Source: Solirubrobacterales bacterium (GTDB lineage: Bacteria; Actinomycetota; Thermoleophilia; Solirubrobacterales; 70-9). From it: a DNA stretch of 62,054 nt. The stretch is from assembly GCA_009691195.1 (NCBI GenBank), contig SHVA01000012.1, forward strand, positions 1-62,054, written 5' to 3'. The position numbers and the translations under genes were made by a program. Positions 8,156 to 14,830 of this stretch are shown here, piece by piece; positions within the stretch are counted from its first letter, which is position 1, and every line of letters begins with the position of its first letter. The notes beneath the pieces are model-generated. The model was not told the DNA's origin, searched no databases, and saw only the letters and a list, made by a program, of their open reading frames with translations.

Positions 8156-9068
8156 CCCGAGCGGCGCAGTGCCTGGCGGGCCGTTCCTGCGACGTCGCCG
8201 GCGAAGTAGGGCAGGTCGCAGAAGGCGTACTGGGCCGCGAGCATGCGGAGGCGGAGCCAGGGACCGACCTCGATGCCGCGCGCCTCGAGCCGCTCCATGC
8301 GGCGGACCCTGGGGTTGGGAAGCAGGTGCCAGGGGCGCAGCATCAGCGAACCGGCGGCGCCGGGGCCGCGGGCGTGACGGCGTAGCTGGGCGAGGCCGGC
8401 GCCGAGCCTGTAGGACTTGGAGGCGAGCTGCCGCAGCCCGGTCCGGGGCGGATGGCGCAGCACCACCTCGGGCGCGTATTCCAGCTTGGCGCCGCCCGAG
8501 GTCAGCAGCGTGCAGAGCTCGAAGTCCTCGTGCCCGTAGGCGGCGAGCTGCTCATTCAGCCCCCCGACCCCGCGTACCAGGTCGCTTCGCGCCCACATGC
8601 TGCCTCCACCGGCAAAGCCGAAGCCGACGTAGGCCTCCGAGTCGAAGTGGCGCGCCGCGTCGAGCAGCTCGGGGAGCGAGGGGTCGGGCGGCAGGGGGAT
8701 GTCGACCCGACAGGCGAGGATGCCCAGCGCGCTGTCTCGCCGGAAGCGCTCGATGCCCCGCTCCAGCCAGTCCGGCTCGGGGGCGCAGTCGTCGTCGGCG
8801 AACGCGAGCAGGGGGGCCGCCGAGCGCCCGATGCCGAGGTTCCGGGCCGCCGGCAGGCCGACGTGGCCGTCTGAGCTCAGGACCGTCACCTCCCGGTGGG
8901 AGTTCGCCTCCTGCGCGGTCGCGTCGTCGGATCCGTCGTCAACCACGATCGTCTCGAACCGGGAGCGGGCACCGTCTGGCGATCGAGCGCATCGAGGACG
9001 ACCGAAATCGAGCCCTCGGCGTTGCGAGCGGCGACGATCACCGAGACCTCAGGCGCCGGACCGGGCAA
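8152..9068 (-). pseudogene. GT2-family glycosyltransferase, frameshifted in the nucleotide-binding region
   Basis: A GT-A fold family 2 glycosyltransferase split across two frames. The first frame gives PEVSVIVAARNAEGSISVVL, then LDRQTVPAP. The second, beginning RFETIVVDDGSDDATA, continues with LLAFADDDCAPEPDWLERG (DxD region), GGGSMWARSDL and YGHEDFELC through to RQALRRSG. The junction lies near 8961-8963, where adding one G to a GGG run (plus strand) joins VPAP to RFETIVV in frame. Without that change the downstream frame could start at GTG 8946, but it would lack the first strand of the Rossmann-like core. The start is taken as TTG 9066-9068, with TACAAT 7 nt upstream. Its stop overlaps the pyruvyl transferase start by 4 bp (ATGA). 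Confidence 0.78.
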
Positions 9069-9075
9069 GGCCCCA

Positions 9076-9081
9076 ATTGTA
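9076..9081 (-). promoter_or_regulatory. -10 element of a probable leaderless promoter
   Basis: On the minus strand TACAAT (five of six matches to TATAAT) ends 7 nt before the TTG taken as the GT2 start. Transcription would begin at or next to the start codon. No Shine-Dalgarno is present. Confidence 0.45.
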
Positions 9082-9110
9082 GGAGCGGCCGGGTCAGCGA
9101 AGATGGGCGG

Positions 9111-10370
9111 GTGAGAATGCTGCTGGTCGCGCACTTCTTCCCGCCCTCGAGTGAGACCGGGGCCAACCGCCCGGCTGCGCTCGCGCGGCACCTGCGCGGG
9201 CAGGGTCACGACCTCACGGTGCTGACCAGCGCCGCCTACGGGACGCTGCCCGAGGACGACGAGCTCGGGACCGTCAGGACGCGCGACCTCCAGCGGCTGC
9301 AGTCGCGCGGCAGCCGCAGCGGCGCCGGCTTCTCAAGGGCGAGCTACTCGACCAGGCCCCATCCGCTGGCACGGGTGCTGGTGCCGGACCCCTACGCGCT
9401 CGCTTGGCTTCCCTTCGCCCGCGGGGCGGCGCTGCGGCTCCAGCGCGAACGAGGCTTCGATTGCGTGATCACCACCTCCCCGCCGGAGTCCTCGCACTGG
9501 GTGGGTGCCGCCCTCCGCCGCAGGGGAGTCGCCTGGGTCGCAGACCTCCGCGACGGCTGGGCCTTCGAGCCTCATATCCAGGAGGGCCTCTGGCCGACCC
9601 GGGGCCAGCTGCGGCTGAACGCCCGGCTCGAGCGCAGGCTGCTGGGGCGCGCCGACTCCGTCACGGTGGTCACGGAGCCCGTCGCCGGCTACCTGCGCGA
9701 GCAGCTCGGCATCGCCGCCGAGCTGGTGCCCAACGGCTGGGACCCGCCGGACGGGGAGCCGGTCGCTGAAGGACGGGCAGAATCGGCTCCCGAGCTTGAT
9801 TCGGGCCGCGTCTCGCTCGTCTTCACGGGGCGCCTGGCCGCGGGAAACAAGGATGCCGCGCCGCTCGTCCGGGCCCTCGCCGAGCTCGCGCGCGAAGACC
9901 CCTCCGCCGCCGAGCGCCTGGAGGTGGTCTTCGCGGGCGCCTTCACGGAGGACGAGCTTGGCCTCTTCACGACCCCCGTCGCGCCCGCCAGGATCGTGGT
10001 CGCGGGCAACCTCGGCCGCCGAGCGGTCACCAAGCTTCAGCGCTCGGCGGACGCCGGCCTGCTGATAGCCGCCGACACCAGGCGCCAGGAGTCGGGCAGC
10101 AAGCTGTTCGAGTACATCGGCGCCGGCCTCCCGATCCTGGCGCTGGCTCGGCCCGACAGCGCCGCGGCGGAGATCGTCGCCGAGGCCGGAGGGCTGGTCG
10201 TCGGCACCGACGACGTCCCCACCCTGAAGCGCGCGCTCGCGACGCTCGCCGCCGGCGAGATCGGCGCGCCTTCGGCGGAGCTGCGCGCCTCCTACGCCTG
10301 GCCCGAGCTGGCGCGGCGGATGGCAGCCGTGGCCGAGGGGGCCGTCGCTCAGTCGAGCGCGCGCAGGTAG
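9111..10370 (+). CDS. GT4-like glycosyltransferase
   Basis: A 419-residue GT-B enzyme. It begins RMLLVAHFFPPSSETGANRP, the typical N-terminus of a GT4 subgroup in capsule and exopolysaccharide loci, with the Gly/Asn loop after the first strand. VITTSPPESSHWVGAALRRR and VADLRDGWAF follow, then a donor domain with LVFTGRLAAGNKDAAPLVRA and SKLFEYIGAGLPILALARPD. GTG at 9111 or ATG at 9117 are the sensible starts. The frame is open for another 1.1 kb upstream, but that part is antisense to two other genes and shows no domain. It is divergent from the GT2 gene, and its 3' end overlaps the convergent GT4 gene by 22 bp. Confidence 0.85.
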   Translation: MRMLLVAHFFPPSSETGANRPAALARHLRGQGHDLTVLTSAAYGTLPEDDELGTVRTRDLQRLQSRGSRSGAGFSRASYSTRPHPLARVLVPDPYALAWLPFARGAALRLQRERGFDCVITTSPPESSHWVGAALRRRGVAWVADLRDGWAFEPHIQEGLWPTRGQLRLNARLERRLLGRADSVTVVTEPVAGYLREQLGIAAELVPNGWDPPDGEPVAEGRAESAPELDSGRVSLVFTGRLAAGNKDAAPLVRALAELAREDPSAAERLEVVFAGAFTEDELGLFTTPVAPARIVVAGNLGRRAVTKLQRSADAGLLIAADTRRQESGSKLFEYIGAGLPILALARPDSAAAEIVAEAGGLVVGTDDVPTLKRALATLAAGEIGAPSAELRASYAWPELARRMAAVAEGAVAQSSARR

Positions 10371-11374
10371 GCCTCCCGGGTCTCGCGCCTCATTCGCTCC
10401 GCGCTGAACTCCGCCTCCACGCGAGCGCGCGCGGCCGACCCGAGCTTGCCGGCCTCTTCCGGGTTCCGAGCCAGCCACACGAGCAGCCCGCCCAGCTCAT
10501 TCGCGTCCCCGATGGCGAACGGCAGCCCCACCTCGGCGATCGCTTCGAGGTTCCCGTGCGCCGCTGAAACCAACGGCGGCAGGCCCGCGGCCATCGCCTC
10601 GAGCAGCGACAGCGACAGGCCCTCGCGCAACGAGGGCATGCAGAAGGCGTCAGCGGCGGCGAAGAGGGGGCGCAGGTCGGCGAGGGGCCCGAGCTCACGA
10701 ACCCCGGGCCCGATTGACGCGACGCTCCCGCGCAGGGGACCGTCCCCGGCGACCAGGGCGACCGCTTCAACGCCCTCCGCGCGAGCTGCCGTCACGGCCC
10801 GCGCGAGGGTCAGTGGATCCTTGCGAGCGTCGAGGCTGCCCGCGAACGCCACGGCGAGCTCGTCCGGCGCGAGACCCAGCCGGGTCCGCGCGGCCTCCCG
10901 CTCGGCTTCGCCGATTGCTTCGCCGATCGCGACCCCGTTGTGGATCACGGTCAGGCGGCCGAGGGCGAAGTCCGCGAGCGCCAGGCCGGCCTCGTAGCTC
11001 TCCCACTGCGAGACGCAGATCACGCCCCTGGCGAGCTTCGCGGAGGCGCTCAATCCCGCGGAGGCGGCGCGGCGGCCCAAGCGGCTGCTGCGCGAGACCA
11101 GATGCATTCCGTGCAGGGTGATCAGAGAGCGGTTGAGGCCGATCGCCGGCAGGCAGAGGATCGCCGCCGCGTCCCCATGGACGTGGAGCAGATCGTGTTT
11201 GCGCGCGCGCCTGATCACTGACGGGACGCGCGCCAGCGCCCCCGCGGGGCTCTGCACCTCACTGAGGGTCATCCGCTCGAAGCGGAAGCCCTCCATGCCC
11301 TCGAGCAGATCGACGTATTCCTCGCCGCCGGCGCCGCTGTGGGGAAGTACGTGCAGGACGCTTCGCTCGGTCAC
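10349..11374 (-). CDS. GT4-family glycosyltransferase
   Basis: A 341-residue GT4 enzyme. The N-terminal part is short (SVLHVLPHSGAGGEEYVDLL), with HVHGDAAAILCLPAIGL and LITLHGMHLVSR. The donor domain has VIHNGVAIGEAIGEAE, VAFAGSLDARKDPLTLARA and FCMPSLREGLSLSLLEAMAA with the E-x7-E motif, then GLPPLVSAAHGNLEAI. Start GTG 11374 gives a complete first strand; the frame is open another 270 bp upstream, but that stretch lies over the divergent oxidoreductase gene. Only 24 bp separate the two divergent start codons, so their promoters must overlap. Confidence 0.85.
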   Translation of the reverse strand: MTERSVLHVLPHSGAGGEEYVDLLEGMEGFRFERMTLSEVQSPAGALARVPSVIRRARKHDLLHVHGDAAAILCLPAIGLNRSLITLHGMHLVSRSSRLGRRAASAGLSASAKLARGVICVSQWESYEAGLALADFALGRLTVIHNGVAIGEAIGEAEREAARTRLGLAPDELAVAFAGSLDARKDPLTLARAVTAARAEGVEAVALVAGDGPLRGSVASIGPGVRELGPLADLRPLFAAADAFCMPSLREGLSLSLLEAMAAGLPPLVSAAHGNLEAIAEVGLPFAIGDANELGGLLVWLARNPEEAGKLGSAARARVEAEFSAERMRRETREAYLRALD

Positions 11375-11384
11375 CAAGGCAGCG

Positions 11385-11390
11385 TATTGT
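11385..11390 (+). promoter_or_regulatory. -10-like element in the 24-bp divergent gap
   Basis: TATTGT ends 8 nt before the GTG start of the oxidoreductase at 11399. Read on the minus strand, the overlapping GACAAT (11386-11391) sits 11 nt before the GTG of the divergent glycosyltransferase. One short stretch may therefore serve both directions. The -35 side (TTCGCT, 17 nt upstream on plus) is weak. Confidence 0.35.
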
Positions 11391-11398
11391 CGCCGGTC

Positions 11399-12442
11399 GT
11401 GCAAACGCTGCGTACAGCGTGCTTCGGGGCGGGATGGGTCACCACCAACCGGCACATCCCGGCGATGCGGGCCCAGGGCGGCTTCGAGATCGAGGCCATC
11501 GTCGACCGCAGCGGGGATCGCGCCCGGGAGGCGGCCGAGAGGCTCGGGGTGCCGCGCCACGCCGAGGCGTCCTCGGTGGATGAGCTCGACTTCGCCGACG
11601 AGCTCGACGCCGTCACCTGCGGCACCGCGCCCTTCGCCCACCACGAGGTCGTGGGCTCAGCGCTTCGCGCCGGCAAGCACACGATCACCGAGAAGCCGTT
11701 CACGATGACCCTCGCGGAGGGTGAGGAGCTCGCCTCCCTGGCCGAGGAGCGGGAGCGAGCGCTCTGCGTCGTCCACAACTTCCAGTTCTCGCGCTCGGTA
11801 CGGACGGCGCTCGGCTGGCTGGAGAGCGGCGCCCTCGGCGCCGTGCGCGGGATCTGGGCGATGCAGCTCTCGAACCCCCAGCGACGACTGCCCGACTGGT
11901 ACGACGAGCTGCCGCTCGGGCTCTTTTACGACGAGTCGCCGCACCTGATCTACGTGGCCCGTGCGCTGGCCGGGTGCGAGCTCGAGCCGCTGACGGCGAC
12001 CGTGAGGCCGAGCTCGCACGGCCTCAGGACACCGGCGCAGATTGACCTGGCCCTGCGCGGGGGCGAGGTGCCGGTGACGATGGTGATGAACTTCGAGGCC
12101 CCCGTCTCCGAGTGGCACGTCGCCGTCCTCGGCGAGCGATCCCTCGCGGTGGTGGACCTGTTCCGGGACACGGCGGTGCGGCTGCCCAACGACCAGGGCC
12201 ACGGCGCCCTCAACGTCCTTCGCTCCTCGCTGGCGGGCACCGGCCGCCACTGGCTCGGCTACCTGCGCTCCGGGCCGAGGCACCTCGCCGGGCGGCTGCG
12301 CTACGGCAACGAGGAGGTCTTCTCCCGCTTTCACGGCGCGGCCACCGGTGCGGGGCCGGCAGCCGGGATCGGCGTCGAGGATGCCCTTGCGGTGCTTCGC
12401 CTGCAGCAGTGGGCCGTCCAAGCGGGCGAGGCGCGGCGGTAG
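11399..12442 (+). CDS. Gfo/Idh/MocA-family NAD(P)-dependent oxidoreductase
   Basis: A 347-residue sugar oxidoreductase of the glucose-fructose oxidoreductase/inositol dehydrogenase family. The N-terminal Rossmann domain has ACFGAGWVTTNRHIPAM (dinucleotide loop), then EAIVDRSGDRAREAAERLG. The catalytic Lys lies in ITEKPFTMTLAEGEEL, and SPHLIYVARAL carries the conserved His region. Such enzymes oxidise or epimerise nucleotide sugars in polysaccharide pathways. The start GTG 11399 was chosen because it directly precedes the first beta-strand; a frame open from 11339 adds an unlikely extension across the divergent promoter. The next gene begins 2 bp after the stop. Substrate unknown. Confidence 0.85.
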   Translation: MQTLRTACFGAGWVTTNRHIPAMRAQGGFEIEAIVDRSGDRAREAAERLGVPRHAEASSVDELDFADELDAVTCGTAPFAHHEVVGSALRAGKHTITEKPFTMTLAEGEELASLAEERERALCVVHNFQFSRSVRTALGWLESGALGAVRGIWAMQLSNPQRRLPDWYDELPLGLFYDESPHLIYVARALAGCELEPLTATVRPSSHGLRTPAQIDLALRGGEVPVTMVMNFEAPVSEWHVAVLGERSLAVVDLFRDTAVRLPNDQGHGALNVLRSSLAGTGRHWLGYLRSGPRHLAGRLRYGNEEVFSRFHGAATGAGPAAGIGVEDALAVLRLQQWAVQAGEARR

Positions 12443-12444
12443 AG

Positions 12445-13572
12445 GTGCGGATCCTCTTTCTCTCGCACTACGCCGTGCCGCACATCGGCGGGATCGAGGT
12501 GGTCGTGGACGCGCTCTCGAGGGAGCTGGGGTCTCGTGGCCATGAGGTGAGGCAGATCGCCGCCGGCGCCGGCGGCCCGGGCGAGGTCGCGGCGGGAGGG
12601 GCGGAGGTGATTCGCGTGCCGGCGCTCAACTCCGCCGAAAGGCGAATGGGAATCCCCTATCCCGTCTTCTCACCGACCCTGGTCGGGGCGCTTCGCCGCG
12701 AGCTGGAGGTGGCGGACGTCATCCATGCGCACGGCTACCTCTACATGCCGTGCGCCCTCGGCCTGCGGATGGCCCGGCGGCGCTCCGGCGGGCCCGCCCG
12801 GGTGCTGACCGAGCACGTCGGCCACGTCCCCTACGAGAGCCGGGTCCTCGACGGCGTCGAGTCGGGGGCGGTCGCGGCGATAGGCCGCGGGACGGTTCGC
12901 GCGGCCGAGGCGGTGATCGTCCTCAACGAGCGCGTCGAGGCGGAGGTTCGCGCTCTCGGCCCGCGGGGGCCGGTCCGGACGATCCACAACGGGGTGGACC
13001 TCGGACACTACCGGCCACCCGAGGGGGATGAGCGGGCACAGCTCCGCGGCGAGCTGGGCTGGGACGAGCGCCCGAGGGTCCTGTTCGCGGGGCGGCTGGT
13101 GCCGAAGAAGGGGCTCGGGCTGGCGCTGGAGGCCGCCGCCTCGGCGGCAGGCGCATTCCAACTCGTGGTTGCCGGCGCCGGGTCGCCCCCCGCCGATGTC
13201 GGCGATGCACTCGTGCTCGGCGAGGTCGAGCCCGAGCGGCTGGCCCGCCTCTACCGGGCAGCCGACGCCCTGCTGCTTCCATCGGTCGGCGAGGGCTTCC
13301 CGCTCACCGCGCAAGAGGCGATGGCCTCGGGGCTGCCCGTGTTCCTGCGCGACCAGCCCGAGCACCGCCCCTACCTTGACGGCGCCGGGCCCGGAGCCAG
13401 GCTCCTCCCGCCCGACGCCGCGGAGATCGCCCGCAAGGTCGCGGCGCTCGTGAGCGATCCGGAGGTGCTCGAGCGGGCTCGCCGCGCCGCCCGGGTGCAC
13501 GCGGAGCGCACCTTCTCGTGGAGCGGCGCCGCAGGGCACCATGAGCGCCTCTACGAACAGCTTCTCGGCTAG
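12445..13572 (+). CDS. GT4-family glycosyltransferase
   Basis: A 375-residue GT4 enzyme. It begins VRILFLSHYAVPHIGGIEVV, the typical GT4 start with a Gly-Gly loop, followed by IHAHGYLYMPCALGLRMARR, VLTEHVGHVPYES and VRTIHNGVDLGHYRPP. The donor domain has VLFAGRLVPKKGLGLALEAA and LLPSVGEGFPLTAQEAMASG with the E-x7-E motif. GTG 12445 is 2 bp after the stop of the oxidoreductase, so translation is probably coupled. It is the second gene of a four-gene plus-strand unit (11399-17266). Confidence 0.87.
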   Translation: MRILFLSHYAVPHIGGIEVVVDALSRELGSRGHEVRQIAAGAGGPGEVAAGGAEVIRVPALNSAERRMGIPYPVFSPTLVGALRRELEVADVIHAHGYLYMPCALGLRMARRRSGGPARVLTEHVGHVPYESRVLDGVESGAVAAIGRGTVRAAEAVIVLNERVEAEVRALGPRGPVRTIHNGVDLGHYRPPEGDERAQLRGELGWDERPRVLFAGRLVPKKGLGLALEAAASAAGAFQLVVAGAGSPPADVGDALVLGEVEPERLARLYRAADALLLPSVGEGFPLTAQEAMASGLPVFLRDQPEHRPYLDGAGPGARLLPPDAAEIARKVAALVSDPEVLERARRAARVHAERTFSWSGAAGHHERLYEQLLG

Positions 13573-13639
13573 CATCCCGCGGCACCGCGCGGCGGGTCAT
13601 CCGGCGCGTGCGTCGCACCAATCTCCCCGCTATGGCAGC

Positions 13640-14824
13640 GTGATCGAGGCTTCGTCGCACGCCGATCCGGTCGGCGAGCGTGAGCAGGCGGACCTGAAGG
13701 TGTCCGTCGTGATCCCCTGCCTGAACGAGGCCGAGAACATCGAGGCCTGCGTGGAGCTCGCGCGGCGCACCCTGGACGAGAACGGGATCAGCGGTGAGGT
13801 CATCGTCGCCGACAACGGCTCCGACGACGGCAGCGGGGAGCTCGCTGCCAAGGCCGGGGCGATCGTGGTGGAGGAGCGCAGGCGCGGCTACGGAAGCGCC
13901 TACCAGGCGGGCTTCGCGGCGGCGCGGGGCGACTACATCGTGATGGGCGATGCCGACCTCACCTACGACTTCGGCGACATCCCCCGGTTCGTCGCCCAGC
14001 TCGACGCCGGAGCCGACCTGGTCATGGGCAACCGGATGGACAGCATCCACCCCGGCGCCATGCCCTGGCTTCACCGCTACGTCGGCAACCCGCTGATGAC
14101 CCGCTTCGTCAACCTGCTCTACCGCACGGGGATACGCGACATCTGGTGCGGGATGAGGGGCCTGCGGCGAGACATCCTTCCCAAGCTCGACCTTCGGGGT
14201 CTCGGCATGGAGTTCGCGCCCGAGATGGTCCTGCGCGCCAAGAAGCTCGGGCTCGACGTCCGCCAGTTCGAGATCGAATACCACCCCCGCGGCGGCGAGT
14301 CCAAGCTCTCGACCTTCAAGGACGGATGGCGCGGCCTGCGACTGCTGCTCGTCCACAGCCCCACCGCGCTGTTCATCGTCCCAGGCTCGGTGATGCTCGG
14401 CGTCGGGGCGGTGGCGATGGTCCTCTTCGGCTTCGACGTCCAGATCCTCGGCCGCGGGTGGAGCCTGCACTCGATGATCGCCGCTGCGCTGCTGACCATC
14501 GTCGGCGCCCAGGCGATCTCACTCGGGGTCAGCGCCCGTACCTTCGGCGTCCTCTACCTCAACGAGGCCCCCGACACCATGTTCAGGCTCGGCAGCCGCA
14601 TAGGGCTCGAGAGGGGCCTGGGAATCGGTGCGCTCCTCTTCCTCGGCGGCCTCGTGCTGGCGGCGGGGATCGTGATCACCTGGATCGATCGGGGATTCGG
14701 ACAGCTCTCCGAGGAGAAGCTGATGATGGCCGCTGCCGTTCTGCTGATCATCGGGCTGCAGACGATCTTCACCGCCTTCTTCATCAGCATTCTCGGCCTG
14801 CGACGCGAAGACGCCAGGAGCTGA
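13640..14824 (+). CDS. GT2-family polyprenyl-phosphate sugar synthase-like transferase with C-terminal membrane helices
   Basis: About 394 residues. The GT-A domain (KVSVVIPCLNEAENIEACV, then IVADNGSDDGSG, YIVMGDADLTYDF and GYGSAYQAGFAAARGDY) matches the dolichyl/polyprenyl-phosphate mannose or glucose synthase group, including the late RGGESKLSTFKDGWRG signature. Four hydrophobic helices follow (from ALFIVPGSVMLGVGAVAM to the C-terminus), as in GtrB/DPM-type enzymes that place a sugar on a polyprenyl phosphate. Start choice is open: GTG 13640 gives a short N-terminus, while ATG 13541 would overlap the previous gene by 32 bp. The next gene, 6 bp downstream, is a putative GT-C protein that could use this enzyme's product. 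Confidence 0.85.
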   Translation: MIEASSHADPVGEREQADLKVSVVIPCLNEAENIEACVELARRTLDENGISGEVIVADNGSDDGSGELAAKAGAIVVEERRRGYGSAYQAGFAAARGDYIVMGDADLTYDFGDIPRFVAQLDAGADLVMGNRMDSIHPGAMPWLHRYVGNPLMTRFVNLLYRTGIRDIWCGMRGLRRDILPKLDLRGLGMEFAPEMVLRAKKLGLDVRQFEIEYHPRGGESKLSTFKDGWRGLRLLLVHSPTALFIVPGSVMLGVGAVAMVLFGFDVQILGRGWSLHSMIAAALLTIVGAQAISLGVSARTFGVLYLNEAPDTMFRLGSRIGLERGLGIGALLFLGGLVLAAGIVITWIDRGFGQLSEEKLMMAAAVLLIIGLQTIFTAFFISILGLRREDARS

Positions 14825-14830
14825 CGAGCG

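Noticed and set aside
8950-8970. Programmed ribosomal frameshifting in the GT2 gene.
   Set aside because: There is no slippery heptamer of the usual form, no obvious downstream stem, and no family precedent; a single-base loss is simpler.
8001-9110. A 370-codon extension in front of the glycosyltransferase at 9111.
   Set aside because: It is an Arg-rich shadow of the antisense pyruvyl transferase and GT2 genes; GTG 9111 gives a complete GT4 N-terminus.
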